From Chimaeribacter arupi (GTDB lineage Bacteria > Pseudomonadota > Gammaproteobacteria > Enterobacterales > Enterobacteriaceae): a stretch of DNA of 64,000 bases. Below the pieces are notes generated by a model. It was given only the letters and a program-made list of their open reading frames with translations. It had not been told where the DNA came from and did not search any database. This document shows positions 1 to 8,902 of this stretch, piece by piece. Numbering within the stretch: position 1 is the first letter of the stretch; each line of letters starts with the position of its first letter. A program made the translations under genes and the position numbers. The stretch is taken from NCBI RefSeq assembly GCF_002858805.1, contig NZ_PJZI01000002.1, positions 150,600 to 214,599 on the forward strand, in the 5' to 3' direction.

Positions 1-890
1 GAGAGCCACTGGCCGATAATCAGTTTCTGCAAGGCGCGCCGCCCGGCACCCAGGGTTTTCAGCACGGCGATCAGGTCATAACGGCTGCGGCAGTAGTGGC
101 TCATCGCCACCGCCACTGCGGCCACTGACAGCAGCAGCGTCAGCAACGCCGACAGCAACAGGAATTGCTGGGAGCGTTGCAGGGATTTGCTCAGCGCGCC
201 CTCGGACTCCTCCAGCCCGTACCAGCGCTGGTCAGGTTTGAGTTGCGGCTTCAGGGTGTCGCCGTAGCGCGCCAGCGCGTCCGGGTTACCGGCAAACAGG
301 TAGCGGTAAGTCAGGCGGCTGCCCGGCTGGATCGCGCCGGTTTTCGCCGCGTCGCTGAGGTGCATGATAAGCCGGGGGGCCATCTGGAACGGGTTAAACC
401 CGGCGTCCGGCTCCTGTACCACGATGCCGGCAATGCGCAGCGTAGCGTCACCGACGTCGAGCGCGTCACCGACTTTTTTATCCAGCAGCGCCAGCAGGCG
501 CGGCGCGACCAGCACCTCGCCGGGCGTCACCCGCCGGCCCAGCGGGTCAGTCTGCAACGTGCCGTAGAGCGGGTAGGCGTTATCCGTGGCTTTCACCGAG
601 GCGAGTTGCGGCCTGTCCCCGGCGTAGGTCATGGTCATGAACGTCATCTGCTGGCTGACCGTCAGCCCTTGCCGGCGCGCCTCCAGCAACCAGCCCTCCG
701 GCACCGGGTGGGCGCTGCGCAGCACCCGGTCAGCCGCCAGGAAATCGCGGCTCTGCTGGCTCAGCCCCTTTTCCATCCGGTCGCTGATGGTGCCGAGCGA
801 CAGCACACACGCCACCGCCAGCGTCAGCGCCAGCCAGACAATCAACAGCGAGGGCGCGCGCCACTCGCGCCAGAACCAGCGCCAGATCAT
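1..890 (-). CDS. ybbP: YbbP, FtsX-like ABC transporter permease (3' end cut by the window)
   Basis: The first ~296 codons of a permease that runs off the left edge; E. coli YbbP is about 800 residues. The protein starts MIWRWFWREWRAPSL and has a transmembrane segment at about residues 13-35. A long periplasmic domain of the MacB/FtsX type follows, then a second hydrophobic stretch (FLLLSALLTLLLSVAAVAVA) around residue 250, typical of this family. The start ATG at 888-890 overlaps the ybbA stop (ATGA), so the pair is translationally coupled and should form the YbbA-YbbP ABC complex in the inner membrane. The substrate is unknown; a link to lipid or ester metabolism through neighbouring tesA is only an inference. 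Confidence 0.93.
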   Translation of the reverse strand, partial: MIWRWFWREWRAPSLLIVWLALTLAVACVLSLGTISDRMEKGLSQQSRDFLAADRVLRSAHPVPEGWLLEARRQGLTVSQQMTFMTMTYAGDRPQLASVKATDNAYPLYGTLQTDPLGRRVTPGEVLVAPRLLALLDKKVGDALDVGDATLRIAGIVVQEPDAGFNPFQMAPRLIMHLSDAAKTGAIQPGSRLTYRYLFAGNPDALARYGDTLKPQLKPDQRWYGLEESEGALSKSLQRSQQFLLLSALLTLLLSVAAVAVAMSHYCRSRYDLIAVLKTLGAGRRALQKLIIGQWL

Positions 891-1573
891 GCTTCCTCCT
901 GCAATTTGCCGTCACGCAGCCGCAGGCGGCGCTGGCAGCGGGCCGCCAGTTGCGCATCGTGGGTCACCAGGATAAGTGTGGTGGCGTAGTCGCGGTTCAG
1001 GGAGAACAGCAGATCGGCAATGCGGTCGCCGGTCTGGCGGTCGAGGTTGCCGGTCGGCTCATCGGCAAACAGCACTTTCGGGTGGCCGATAAAGGCCCGC
1101 GCCAGCGCCACCCGCTGCTGTTCACCGCCCGAGAGCTGCGCCGGCAGGTGGGTCAGACGCTGCCCCAGCCCCAGCTGCTCCAGCAACTGGCCCGCCTGTT
1201 CGCGGCTTTTGGCGTCGCTGTCGCCCCGCAGCAGCGCCGGAAGCTGCACGTTCTCCAGCGCGTTCAGCGTCGGCACCAGCATGAAGGACTGGAACACAAA
1301 CCCGACATTCTGCGCCCGCAGTGCGGCCCGCCCCTCTTCATCCAGCGCGGGCAGGGAGTGCCCCAGCAGCCGCACGTCGCCTTCGCTGCCGTCATCCAGC
1401 CCGGCGAGGATCCCAAGCAGCGTGGATTTACCGGAACCGGACTCGCCAATCAATGCCAGGGTCTGCGCGGGTTTGACAAGCAGGTCAACTCCGGTAAGGA
1501 TGGAAAGCCTGTGCTCACCCTGACCGACGTGTTTACTAAGATGATGAACTTCAAGAACGTTTTCCGCTGGCAT
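887..1573 (-). CDS. ybbA: YbbA, ABC transporter ATP-binding protein
   Basis: A 228-residue cytoplasmic ATPase of the LolD/MacB class, the energising partner of YbbP. It shows Walker A (GESGSGKST), the signature LSGGEQQRVALARA, Walker B (VLFADEPTGNLD) and the H-loop (VTHD). Length and sequence match E. coli YbbA closely. A purine-rich ribosome site (AGGAAGGGAAG) precedes the ATG. The gene is divergent from tesA, and the two 5' ends overlap by 33 bp, so each start codon and ribosome site lies inside the other reading frame. ATGA overlap with ybbP downstream marks a two-gene operon. Confidence 0.96.
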   Translation of the reverse strand: MPAENVLEVHHLSKHVGQGEHRLSILTGVDLLVKPAQTLALIGESGSGKSTLLGILAGLDDGSEGDVRLLGHSLPALDEEGRAALRAQNVGFVFQSFMLVPTLNALENVQLPALLRGDSDAKSREQAGQLLEQLGLGQRLTHLPAQLSGGEQQRVALARAFIGHPKVLFADEPTGNLDRQTGDRIADLLFSLNRDYATTLILVTHDAQLAARCQRRLRLRDGKLQEEA

Positions 1574-2179
1574 CTTCCCTTCCTTTTGCTGTTGGGATTA
1601 TTCAGTGTACGGGCAGCCGCTGCCGATACCCTGTTGATTTTAGGCGATAGTTTAAGCGCCGGTTACCGCATTCCCCTTGAGAACGCCTGGCCGTCACTGC
1701 TGGCGGACAAGTGGCAGGACTCGCCCGGCGCACCCAGGGTGGTGAACGCCAGCATCAGCGGCGACACCGCCACCCAGGGGCTGGCGCGCCTGCCCGCCCT
1801 GCTGAAAAAACACCAGCCGCGCTGGGTGTTGATTGAATTGGGCGCGAATGACGGCCTGCGCGGCTTTGCGCCGCAAGACATTCAGCAAACCCTGAGTAAG
1901 ATTATTACCCTGGTGAAACAGGCGGACGCCCAGCCGTTGCTGATGCAGATCCGCTTGCCCCCCAACTACGGGCGCCGTTACGGCGATGCGTTTTACGCTA
2001 TCTACCCGGCACTGGCAGCGCAGTACAACGTGCCGCTGCTGCCGTTTTTCATGGAACAGGTCGCGATCAAACCGCAATGGATGCAGGAAGATGGCCTCCA
2101 CCCCAACCGGGATGCCCAGCCGTTTATTGCCGGCTGGATGGCTGAGCGCCTGAATCCTTTAGTAAATCATGCGTCTTGA
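1541..2179 (+). CDS. tesA: TesA, periplasmic multifunctional thioesterase I / lysophospholipase L1
   Basis: A 212-residue SGNH-hydrolase precursor (E. coli 208). A signal peptide ends near RAAA (residues 24-27) and sends the enzyme to the periplasm, where this family cleaves acyl-CoA and other thioesters, lysophospholipids and esters. The nucleophile lies in the GDSLSAGY block (Ser37). The Asp and His of the triad are in DGLHP (Asp184, His187), and GAND supplies the oxyanion-hole Asn. I chose ATG 1541 because MMNFKNVFRWHLPF matches the E. coli N-terminus. The reading frame is open much further upstream, but that part is antisense to ybbA. ybbO follows after 28 bp and may be co-transcribed. 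Confidence 0.96.
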   Translation: MMNFKNVFRWHLPFLLLLGLFSVRAAAADTLLILGDSLSAGYRIPLENAWPSLLADKWQDSPGAPRVVNASISGDTATQGLARLPALLKKHQPRWVLIELGANDGLRGFAPQDIQQTLSKIITLVKQADAQPLLMQIRLPPNYGRRYGDAFYAIYPALAAQYNVPLLPFFMEQVAIKPQWMQEDGLHPNRDAQPFIAGWMAERLNPLVNHAS

Positions 2180-2207
2180 AAAATAGGGCCCTTTAACAGG
2201 TAAAGTT

Positions 2208-2987
2208 ATGCAAAAAGCGGTACTGATTACCGGCTGCTCCAGCGGCATCGGCCTGATTGCCGCCCAGGCGCTGCGCAACCACGGTTACCGGGTGCTGGCC
2301 GCCTGCCGTAAAGAAGAGGATGTCGACAACCTGCGCCAGCTCGGGTTTGAGAGCCTGGCGCTGGACCTGGATGACCCGGCCTGCGTTGATCGCGCGGCCG
2401 ATGAGGTGATCGCGCTGACCGGCAACCGGCTGTATGGCCTGTTCAATAACGCCGGGTTCGGCGTGTACGGCCCGCTCAACACCCTGAGCCGCAGCCAGCT
2501 CGAGGGGCAGTTCGCCAGCAACCTGTTCGGCGTCCACCAGCTGACCATGCGCCTGCTGCCGGCGATGCTGCCGCACGGCGAGGGGCGCATCATCCAGACC
2601 AGTTCGGTGATGGGGCTGGTCAGCACGCCCGGCCGCGGCGCCTATGCCGCCAGCAAATACGCGCTTGAGGCGTGGTCTGACACCCTGCGCATGGAGCTGC
2701 ACGGCACCGGCATTCAGGTCAGCCTGATTGAACCCGGCCCGCTGAGCACCCGCTTCACCCAGAACGTCAACCAGTCACAGCACGATAAGCCGGTCAAAAA
2801 TCCGGGCATTGCCGCACGTTTCACCCTGCCGCCGGAGGCGGTATTGCCCAAATTGCGCCATGCTTTAGAGAGTCCGTCGGCCCGCCTGCGCTACCCGGTG
2901 ACCTTAGTGGCCCACGCGCTCGGCCTCCTGCGCCGGGTGCTGCCGGGCCGGGTGCTGGATATGTTGCTGCGCGGCGGCGGCGGGTAA
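2208..2987 (+). CDS. ybbO: YbbO, short-chain dehydrogenase/reductase
   Basis: A 259-residue classical SDR. It has the nucleotide-binding TGCSSGIG (residues 8-15), NNAG (80-83), the catalytic Ser around 132-133, and YxxxK (Tyr146, Lys150). E. coli YbbO has been described as an NADP-dependent aldehyde reductase acting on medium and long-chain aldehydes; the same activity here is inferred from similarity. It lies just downstream of tesA in the same direction, as in E. coli, which fits a role in handling fatty acyl products. Confidence 0.92.
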   Translation: MQKAVLITGCSSGIGLIAAQALRNHGYRVLAACRKEEDVDNLRQLGFESLALDLDDPACVDRAADEVIALTGNRLYGLFNNAGFGVYGPLNTLSRSQLEGQFASNLFGVHQLTMRLLPAMLPHGEGRIIQTSSVMGLVSTPGRGAYAASKYALEAWSDTLRMELHGTGIQVSLIEPGPLSTRFTQNVNQSQHDKPVKNPGIAARFTLPPEAVLPKLRHALESPSARLRYPVTLVAHALGLLRRVLPGRVLDMLLRGGGG

Positions 2988-3060
2988 ATCAATCGGACCG
3001 GGGGGTTGAAGCGCCACAGGCCGCCCCCATCTACCGTTAAAACGGATGAGAGAGAATGCC

Positions 3061-3918
3061 ATGCTAGCACAAGCCACAGTTGTAGAGATTACCGAAGCCA
3101 ACCTGCACCAGACGCTGGAACAGTCGATGACTGTGCCGGTGCTGTTCTATTTCTGGTCTGAGCGCAGCCCGCATTGCCAGGAGCTCACCCCGCTGCTCGA
3201 CCGGCTGGCCGCCGACTACGCCGGGCAGTTTGTGCTGGCGAAAGTGGATTGTGACGCACAACAGATGGTCGCTTCCCAGTTCGGCCTGCGCGCTATCCCC
3301 ACGGTCTACCTGTTTAAAGAGGGCCAGCCGGTAGACGGTTTCCAGGGGCCGCAGCCGGAAGAGGCGGTACGCGCCCTGCTGGAAAAAGTGCTGCCGAAAC
3401 CGGAAGAGCTGAAAGCCGCCGAAGGGGCGGAGCTGATGCAGGAAGGGCGTTACAATGAGGCGCTGCCGCTGCTGAAAGAGGCCTGGCAGCTCAGCAACCA
3501 GAACAGCGAGATCGGCTTCCTGCTGGCGGAAACCCAGTTGCAGCTGAACCGCAGTGACGAGGCCGAAGCGGTGCTGGCGGTGGTGCCGTTGCAGGACCGT
3601 GACACCCGTTATCAGGGGCTGGTGGCGCAGATCGAACTGCTGAAGCAGGCGGCTGACACCCCGGAGATTCAGCAACTGCAACAGCAGATGGCTGACGCCC
3701 CGGAAGACGCCGAGCTGGCGCTGAAACTTTCGCTGCAACTGCACCAGGTCGGGCGCAATGAAGAGGCGCTGGAGCTGCTGATGGGCTTCCTGAAAAAAGA
3801 CCTGGCGGCAGCCAACGGCGGCGCGCGTAAAACGCTGATGGACATCCTCGCGGCGCTGGGCACCGGTGATGCGCTGGCGGCGAAATACCGTCGTCAGCTC
3901 TATTCACTGCTTTACTGA
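3061..3918 (+). CDS. ybbN: YbbN/CnoX, thioredoxin-like chaperedoxin
   Basis: A 285-residue cytoplasmic protein with an N-terminal thioredoxin fold (about 1-110) and C-terminal tetratricopeptide-like repeats (about 115-285). The redox motif is SPHC (Ser36, Cys39) instead of CxxC, so classical dithiol reductase activity is not expected, as for E. coli YbbN (SQHC). In E. coli the protein is a holdase activated by chlorination that passes clients to GroEL/ES and DnaK. I chose ATG 3061 because GAGAGA sits 6-12 bases upstream and the N-terminus then matches the family; an ATG at 3046 would overlap that ribosome site. Confidence 0.94.
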   Translation: MLAQATVVEITEANLHQTLEQSMTVPVLFYFWSERSPHCQELTPLLDRLAADYAGQFVLAKVDCDAQQMVASQFGLRAIPTVYLFKEGQPVDGFQGPQPEEAVRALLEKVLPKPEELKAAEGAELMQEGRYNEALPLLKEAWQLSNQNSEIGFLLAETQLQLNRSDEAEAVLAVVPLQDRDTRYQGLVAQIELLKQAADTPEIQQLQQQMADAPEDAELALKLSLQLHQVGRNEEALELLMGFLKKDLAAANGGARKTLMDILAALGTGDALAAKYRRQLYSLLY

Positions 3919-3941
3919 TTCCGCCCCGTCCCATCATCCGC

Positions 3942-3966
3942 GGAGCCGGCTGTTCCGGCCGGCTCC
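3942..3966 (+). terminator. Hairpin after ybbN, weak terminator candidate
   Basis: A perfect 9-bp stem (GGAGCCGGC/GCCGGCTCC, 7-nt loop) starts 24 bp after the ybbN stop. No T-run follows directly; T-rich sequence appears about 35 bp later. It may be a terminator or an RNA-stabilising hairpin. The rest of the 3919-4121 spacer shows no gene. Confidence 0.4.
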
Positions 3967-4121
3967 CTGCCCTGTTCTCACCCTTCTTATACACTTTTTC
4001 TGTTTTTTTCCGCCGTGAACACGGGGCGCTTGCCCGTGCCTGACGGCAGGTTCATGATCCGCCGGCTAAGGCGAAAGGGTTTCGCCGGTGTTCCCCCGGG
4101 CTGACTGACAGGAGTGTGACT

Positions 4122-5027
4122 ATGTTTACCGTAATTCCGATTATTGTGGTGCTGGCGCTGGTGATTGTGTTTGCCGGGGTCAAAACGGTGCCGCAGGGCT
4201 ACCAGTGGACGGTGGAACGGTTCGGCCGCTACACCAAAACGCTGATGCCGGGCCTGAACCTGTTGGTGCCGTTTATGGATCGCATCGGGCGTAAAATCAA
4301 CATGATGGAGCAGGTGCTGGATATCCCTTCGCAGGAAATCATCTCGCGTGATAACGCCAACGTCTCGATTGACGCGGTCTGCTTTATCCAGGTGATCGAC
4401 CCGGCGCGCGCCGCCTATGAGGTGAGCAACCTGGAGCTGGCCATCGTGAACCTGACGATGACCAACATCCGTACGGTGCTCGGCTCCATGGAGCTGGACG
4501 AGATGCTGTCGCAGCGTGACAACATCAATACCCGGCTGTTGCAGATTGTGGATGAGGCGACCAACCCGTGGGGCATCAAAATCACCCGCATTGAAATCCG
4601 CGATGTCCGCCCGCCGGCTGAACTGATTGACTCCATGAACGCGCAGATGAAGGCAGAACGTACCAAACGCGCCTATATTCTGGAGGCGGAAGGGGTACGG
4701 CAGGCAGCGATCCTGCGCGCCGAGGGGGACAAGCAGTCCCAGATCCTGAAAGCGGAAGGGGAGCGCCAGTCAGCATTCTTACAGGCTGAGGCGCGCGAAC
4801 GGGCGGCGCTGGCGGAAGCACAGGCCACCCAACTGGTCTCTGAGGCGATCGCTGCCGGGAATATCCAGGCGATCAACTATTTTGTCGCACAGAAATACAC
4901 CGACGCGCTGCAACAGATCGGCTCTGCGCCTAACAGCAAAGTGATCATGATGCCGGTGGATGCCACCAGCCTGATGGGATCGATTGGCGGTATTGCGGAA
5001 TTACTGGGCGAAACCAAAGGAAAATAA
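4122..5027 (+). CDS. qmcA: QmcA, SPFH/stomatin-like inner-membrane protein
   Basis: A 301-residue SPFH (band 7) protein with an N-terminal membrane anchor (about residues 2-18) followed by the SPFH domain ([14 protein letters not shown]) and a long charged coiled-coil region rich in the repeat KAEGERQ. E. coli QmcA forms large oligomeric cages in the inner membrane, in the same class as HflKC. ATG 4122 is preferred to GTG 4116 because AGGAG lies 7 bases before it. The stop is 2 bp before ybbJ, a standard stomatin-NfeD operon pairing. Confidence 0.95.
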   Translation: MFTVIPIIVVLALVIVFAGVKTVPQGYQWTVERFGRYTKTLMPGLNLLVPFMDRIGRKINMMEQVLDIPSQEIISRDNANVSIDAVCFIQVIDPARAAYEVSNLELAIVNLTMTNIRTVLGSMELDEMLSQRDNINTRLLQIVDEATNPWGIKITRIEIRDVRPPAELIDSMNAQMKAERTKRAYILEAEGVRQAAILRAEGDKQSQILKAEGERQSAFLQAEARERAALAEAQATQLVSEAIAAGNIQAINYFVAQKYTDALQQIGSAPNSKVIMMPVDATSLMGSIGGIAELLGETKGK

Positions 5028-5029
5028 CG

Positions 5030-5485
5030 ATGTGGCAGACGCTGGTGATTCATCCCCATTGGTTCTGGCTGTCGCTGGGCGGCCTGCTGCTGGTGGCGGA
5101 GATGCTGGGGGCCGGCGGTTATCTGCTCTGGAGCGGCATGGCCGCCATGCTGACCGGGCTGCTGGTGTGGATTATCCCGGTGGGCTGGGAGATGCAGGCG
5201 CTGATTTTCGCCCTGCTGACTCTGCTGGCGGCGGTAAGCTGGTGGTACTGGCTCTCCCGCCGTACGGCCTCCCGCCCTGCCCGGCCGCTTAACCGGCGCG
5301 GCGAACAGCTGATCGGCACCCGTGCCACGCTGCATACGCCGCTGGAGAATGGGTATGGCCGCATCACCATCGGTGACAGCAGCTGGCGGATGCACTGCAC
5401 CCAGCCGTTACAGCCGGGTGATGACGTCGAAGTGGTGGCGGTCGAGGGCATTACGCTTGAAGTGCGCCGCGTGCCGCCACGCTGA
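5030..5485 (+). CDS. ybbJ: YbbJ, NfeD-family membrane protein
   Basis: A 151-residue protein with two to three hydrophobic segments in the first ~80 residues, followed by a small C-terminal OB-fold-like NfeD domain (about 90-150, around LIGTRATLHTPLENGYG). It is the partner of QmcA: the genes are 2 bp apart and NfeD proteins usually pair with SPFH proteins. The function in membrane quality control is inferred from the family. The gene ends 3 bp from the cueR stop, so the two transcripts converge. Confidence 0.92.
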   Translation: MWQTLVIHPHWFWLSLGGLLLVAEMLGAGGYLLWSGMAAMLTGLLVWIIPVGWEMQALIFALLTLLAAVSWWYWLSRRTASRPARPLNRRGEQLIGTRATLHTPLENGYGRITIGDSSWRMHCTQPLQPGDDVEVVAVEGITLEVRRVPPR

Positions 5486-5488
5486 TCG

Positions 5489-5920
5489 CTACGCCTGAGG
5501 GGCCGCGGGGCGGCAGCAGCCGGGCGCGCTATCGTTGCCGATCAGGGTGTCAATAATCGGGCAGCTCGCCCCGGCATCGCCAGGGCACTGCGCCGCCAGA
5601 TCCAGCAGCCGCGCCTGCATTTTCTGCAACTCGTCAATGTGCCGCCCAATCTCGGCGGCCTTTTCCAGCGTCCGTGCTTTGACATCCGCACTGTGGCGAT
5701 CCGGGTTATGGAACAGCGCCAGCAGTTCCCGGCACTCATCCAGCGTGAACCCGACCTGCCGTGCCTGCCGCAGCAACGTCAGCTCCTCGATATGTTTTAC
5801 ACTGTAACTGCGGTAGCCGTTCTCACTGCGCGCCGGCAGGGTGACCAGCCCTTTCTCTTCGTAGAAACGGATGGCCTTGCTGGTCAGGCCGGTTTTTTTC
5901 GCCACGTCACTGATGTTCAT
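5489..5920 (-). CDS. cueR: CueR, Cu(I)-responsive MerR-family regulator
   Basis: A 143-residue MerR protein with an N-terminal winged helix ([18 protein letters not shown]), a coiled-coil dimerisation helix and a C-terminal metal loop holding Cys112 and Cys120, the two Cu(I) ligands of E. coli CueR at the same numbers. A second CC pair sits at 135-136, as in E. coli. The protein activates copA, which is divergent across a 106-bp gap, by untwisting a 19-bp-spaced promoter. I chose ATG 5920 to match the family N-terminus; the upstream open frame runs through the promoter and is not coding. Confidence 0.96.
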   Translation of the reverse strand: MNISDVAKKTGLTSKAIRFYEEKGLVTLPARSENGYRSYSVKHIEELTLLRQARQVGFTLDECRELLALFHNPDRHSADVKARTLEKAAEIGRHIDELQKMQARLLDLAAQCPGDAGASCPIIDTLIGNDSAPGCCRPAAPQA

Positions 5921-5931
5921 CTTGCTGCCCC

Positions 5932-5962
5932 TTGACCTTCCTGTTACTGGAAGGTTTATTCT
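5932..5962 (+). promoter_or_regulatory. copA promoter with CueR operator
   Basis: The -35 box TTGACC (5932-5937) and -10 box TATTCT (5957-5962) are separated by 19 bp, the over-long spacer typical of MerR-family promoters. Between them lies the dyad ACCTTCC-N7-GGAAGGT (5935-5955), the known CueR operator pattern. It faces copA. Confidence 0.92.
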
Positions 5963-6026
5963 GTCACAAGTCGGCATACCCGTACACTTATCATACCGGC
6001 CCGGTGGCCGGTGAGAGGAGGAGATT

Positions 6027-8789
6027 ATGACCACCACTACCCTGCTCGCCCTGAACGGGCTGAGCTGCCAACACTGCGTGAAGCGCGTGCAAAGCACGCT
6101 GGAGGCGCTGCCGGACGTCACGGCGGCCGATGTCGGGCTGCATTATGCGCGTGTCAGCGGCACGGCCCCGGCCGGGCAGCTGATCCAGAGCATCGAACAG
6201 GCCGGGTATCACGCCACGCTGGCTGACCAGGCTGACACTGAGCTCACCCTCAGCGGGCTGAGCTGCGGCCACTGTATCGGGGCGGTGCAAAAAGCGTTAA
6301 GTGCCGTGCCGGGCGTGGAGATGGCAGAGGTGACGCTGGATCGCGCGCGGGTGTTTGGCGAGGCCGACCCGGCAGTGCTGATTGCCGCAGTGACGGAGGC
6401 CGGTTATCACGCAGCGGAGAGCAGCCACCCAAAAACTGAGCCGCTGCCCGATGCAGCACCCTCCCTGCCGGAACCCACGGCGGCGGCTCAGAACAGGGTT
6501 CCGGCCCCAGCCGCCCCGCTGGCTGATGCGCCGCAGGCGGCAGACACACACAGCTACCCTCTGCTTATCAGCGGCATGAGCTGTGCCAGCTGTGTCAGTA
6601 AAGTCCATCAGGCCCTGCAACAGGTGCCGGGCGTGGAGCAGGCGCGGGTAAACCTCGCCGATCGCAGTGCGCTGGTCACCGGTAAGCCTGATCAGGCGGC
6701 GTTAATCGCTGCCGTGGCCGCGGCCGGATATGGCGCGGAAATTATCGAAGATGATACCGAACGGCGCGAACGCCAGCAGCAGACCAGCCGTGCCGCATTC
6801 CGGCGGTTCAGCTGGCAGGCGGCGCTGGCGCTGGCTGTGGGCATTCCGCTGATGGCCTGGGGGCTGTTCGGCGGCACGATGTCGGTCACCGCGCAGAACC
6901 AGAGCAACTGGCTGATGGTCGGGGTGCTGACGCTGGCCGTGATGTGCATCGCCGGCGGGCATTTCTACCGTAACGCCTGGCTGAGCCTGACCCACCGCAG
7001 CGCCACCATGGATACGCTGATCGCGCTGGGCACCGGCGCGGCCTGGATCTACTCAATGATCGTCAACCTGTGGCCGCAGCATTTCCCGCCGCAGGCGCGC
7101 CATCTCTATTACGAAGCCAGCGTGATGATCATCGGCCTGATTAACCTCGGCCATGCCCTCGAACAGCGTGCGCGCCAGCGATCCTCCCAGGCGCTGGAGC
7201 GGCTGCTGGACTTGACCCCGCCCACCGCACGGGTCGTGGACGATCAGGGCGAACGCACGCTGCCGCTGGCGGAGGTACAGCCCGGAATGGCGCTGCGGCT
7301 GACCACCGGTGACCGGGTTCCGGTAGACGGTGACATCGTGCGCGGCGAAGCCTGGGTAGACGAAGCCATGCTGACTGGGGAGCCGGTGGCGCAACACAAA
7401 GCCGCGGGCGCACGCCTGCATGCCGGGACGCAAGTCACTGACGGCAGCGTGGTGTTCCGCGCGGATGCCGTCGGCAACCAGACCACGCTGGCGCGCATTA
7501 TCCGGCTGGTGCGGCAGGCGCAGAGCAGCAAACCGGAAATCGGCCAGCTGGCGGATAAGATCTCGGCAGTATTTGTGCCGGTGGTGGTGCTGATTGCCCT
7601 GTTCAGCGCACTGCTCTGGTACCTGTTCGGCCCCGCCCCGCAGGGCATCTATATGCTGGTGGTCGCGACCACCGTGCTGATCATCGCCTGCCCCTGTGCG
7701 CTCGGGCTGGCGACGCCGATGTCGATTATCGCCGGGGTCGGCCGCGCGGCGGAGCTGGGCGTGTTGATCCGTGATGCGGACGCCCTGCAAAAAGCCAGCA
7801 CCCTCGACACGCTGGTGTTCGACAAGACCGGCACCCTGACGCAGGGGCAGCCCACCCTCACCGACATTGAGACGGTAAACGGCATCGCTGATGCTCAGGC
7901 GCTGCGCTGGGCAGCCGCACTGGAGCAGGGGTCCCATCACCCGCTGGCGCAGGCGATCCTGGCACGCGCCGGTGAGCAGGCCCTGCCGGAGGCAACAGAT
8001 TTCCGCACGCTGGGCGGGCTGGGGCTGCAAGGCACAGTGGAAGGCCATGCGCTGTTGCTTGGCAACCCGGCATTGATGGCGCAGCAACAGGTGGACATCA
8101 CCGCGCTGGAGGCCGCCCTGCAACAGCACACCACGCAGGGTGCCACGCCGGTGCTGCTGGCGGTGAACGGAAAAGCGGCCGCCTTGTTTGCGCTGCGCGA
8201 CCCGCTGCGGGCCGACAGCCCGCAGGCGCTGCAACGCCTGCACCAGCAAGGCTACCGGCTGGTGATGCTGACCGGGGATAACCCGCACACTGCGGCGGCC
8301 ATTGCGCGCGAAGCCGGGATTGATCAGGTGATCGCCGGGGTGCTGCCGGACGGCAAAGCTGACGCCATCCTGCGCCTGCAACAGGCGGGCCACCGGGTGG
8401 CGATGGTGGGTGACGGCATCAATGACGCCCCGGCGCTGGCGCAGGCGGAGGTCGGCATCGCGATGGGCGGCGGCAGTGACGTGGCGATAGAGTCCGCCGC
8501 AATGACCCTGATGCGCCCGTCGCTGGCCGGCGTGGCTGACGCGATTGAACTCTCCCGCGCCACGCTGCGCAATATGAAGCAGAACCTGTTGGGTGCGTTT
8601 ATCTATAACAGCCTCGGGATCCCGGTGGCGGCCGGGGTGCTCTACCCGTTCACCGGCGCGCTGCTCAGCCCGGTGATTGCCGGGGCGGCGATGGCGCTCT
8701 CGTCCATTACCGTGGTGGCCAACGCCAACCGGCTGCTGCGTTTCACCCCCAAAACCTCACCCTCTGAACCTTCTGCCCGGCAGAAATAG
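6027..8789 (+). CDS. copA: CopA, Cu(I)-exporting P1B-type ATPase with three N-terminal metal-binding domains
   Basis: A 920-residue inner-membrane pump that exports Cu(I) from cytoplasm to periplasm. Three HMA domains carry GLSCQHC (Cys14/17), GLSCGHC (Cys80/83) and GMSCASC (Cys186/189); E. coli CopA has two and is 834 residues. Eight membrane helices surround the copper motif CPC (555-557). Cytoplasmic motifs are TGE (450-452), DKTGT (phosphorylated Asp599), SHHP (636-639) and GDGINDAP (795-802). Transcription should come from the CueR promoter just upstream. A -1 frameshift signal at codons 135-136 (separate entry) would end translation after HMA2, giving a 137-residue soluble copper chaperone. 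The extra HMA domain is N-terminal, since the HPK motif at the slip site is also found after the first domain of E. coli CopA. Confidence 0.97.
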   Translation: MTTTTLLALNGLSCQHCVKRVQSTLEALPDVTAADVGLHYARVSGTAPAGQLIQSIEQAGYHATLADQADTELTLSGLSCGHCIGAVQKALSAVPGVEMAEVTLDRARVFGEADPAVLIAAVTEAGYHAAESSHPKTEPLPDAAPSLPEPTAAAQNRVPAPAAPLADAPQAADTHSYPLLISGMSCASCVSKVHQALQQVPGVEQARVNLADRSALVTGKPDQAALIAAVAAAGYGAEIIEDDTERRERQQQTSRAAFRRFSWQAALALAVGIPLMAWGLFGGTMSVTAQNQSNWLMVGVLTLAVMCIAGGHFYRNAWLSLTHRSATMDTLIALGTGAAWIYSMIVNLWPQHFPPQARHLYYEASVMIIGLINLGHALEQRARQRSSQALERLLDLTPPTARVVDDQGERTLPLAEVQPGMALRLTTGDRVPVDGDIVRGEAWVDEAMLTGEPVAQHKAAGARLHAGTQVTDGSVVFRADAVGNQTTLARIIRLVRQAQSSKPEIGQLADKISAVFVPVVVLIALFSALLWYLFGPAPQGIYMLVVATTVLIIACPCALGLATPMSIIAGVGRAAELGVLIRDADALQKASTLDTLVFDKTGTLTQGQPTLTDIETVNGIADAQALRWAAALEQGSHHPLAQAILARAGEQALPEATDFRTLGGLGLQGTVEGHALLLGNPALMAQQQVDITALEAALQQHTTQGATPVLLAVNGKAAALFALRDPLRADSPQALQRLHQQGYRLVMLTGDNPHTAAAIAREAGIDQVIAGVLPDGKADAILRLQQAGHRVAMVGDGINDAPALAQAEVGIAMGGGSDVAIESAAMTLMRPSLAGVADAIELSRATLRNMKQNLLGAFIYNSLGIPVAAGVLYPFTGALLSPVIAGAAMALSSITVVANANRLLRFTPKTSPSEPSARQK
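6428..6504 (+). promoter_or_regulatory. Programmed -1 frameshift signal in copA (slippery heptamer plus pseudoknot)
   Basis: Heptamer C CCA AAA at 6428-6434 is in frame (His134-Pro135-Lys136). After a -1 slip the next codons are AAC TGA, so the product ends at residue 137. A 13-bp stem (6436-6448 with 6479-6491, one G-T pair) follows. Its loop bases 6468-6476 (CCGGAACCC) pair perfectly over 9 bp with 6496-6504 (GGGTTCCGG), forming an H-type pseudoknot. If a paused ribosome melts the first five stem pairs, the spacer is 6 nt and the connecting loop 9 nt, both normal values. In E. coli copA a comparable signal makes the chaperone CopA(Z). Confidence 0.85.
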
Positions 8790-8794
8790 CGGTT

Positions 8795-8819
8795 CCGGCC
8801 GGGCGCCCTGCCCGGCCGG
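8795..8819 (+). terminator. Hairpin after copA
   Basis: A perfect 10-bp GC-rich stem (CCGGCCGGGC/GCCCGGCCGG, loop GCCCT) begins 6 bp after the copA stop. No T-run follows, so intrinsic termination is uncertain. Confidence 0.45.
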
Positions 8820-8902
8820 CCTGCGAATTCAGCCTAATCCCCCTACACCTGCGCGGCGCGAGCGGGTAGCATGGAACCCTGATTGATTGGGAGCCTCGTT
8901 GT

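Noticed and set aside
950..1540. N-terminal extension of TesA by nearly 200 residues
   Set aside because: It is antisense to ybbA and would place the signal peptide internally; MMNFKNVF is the family start.
7053..8393. A 446-codon open frame opposite copA
   Set aside because: Antisense shadow of a conserved P-type ATPase; Gln/Arg/His-rich with no motif.
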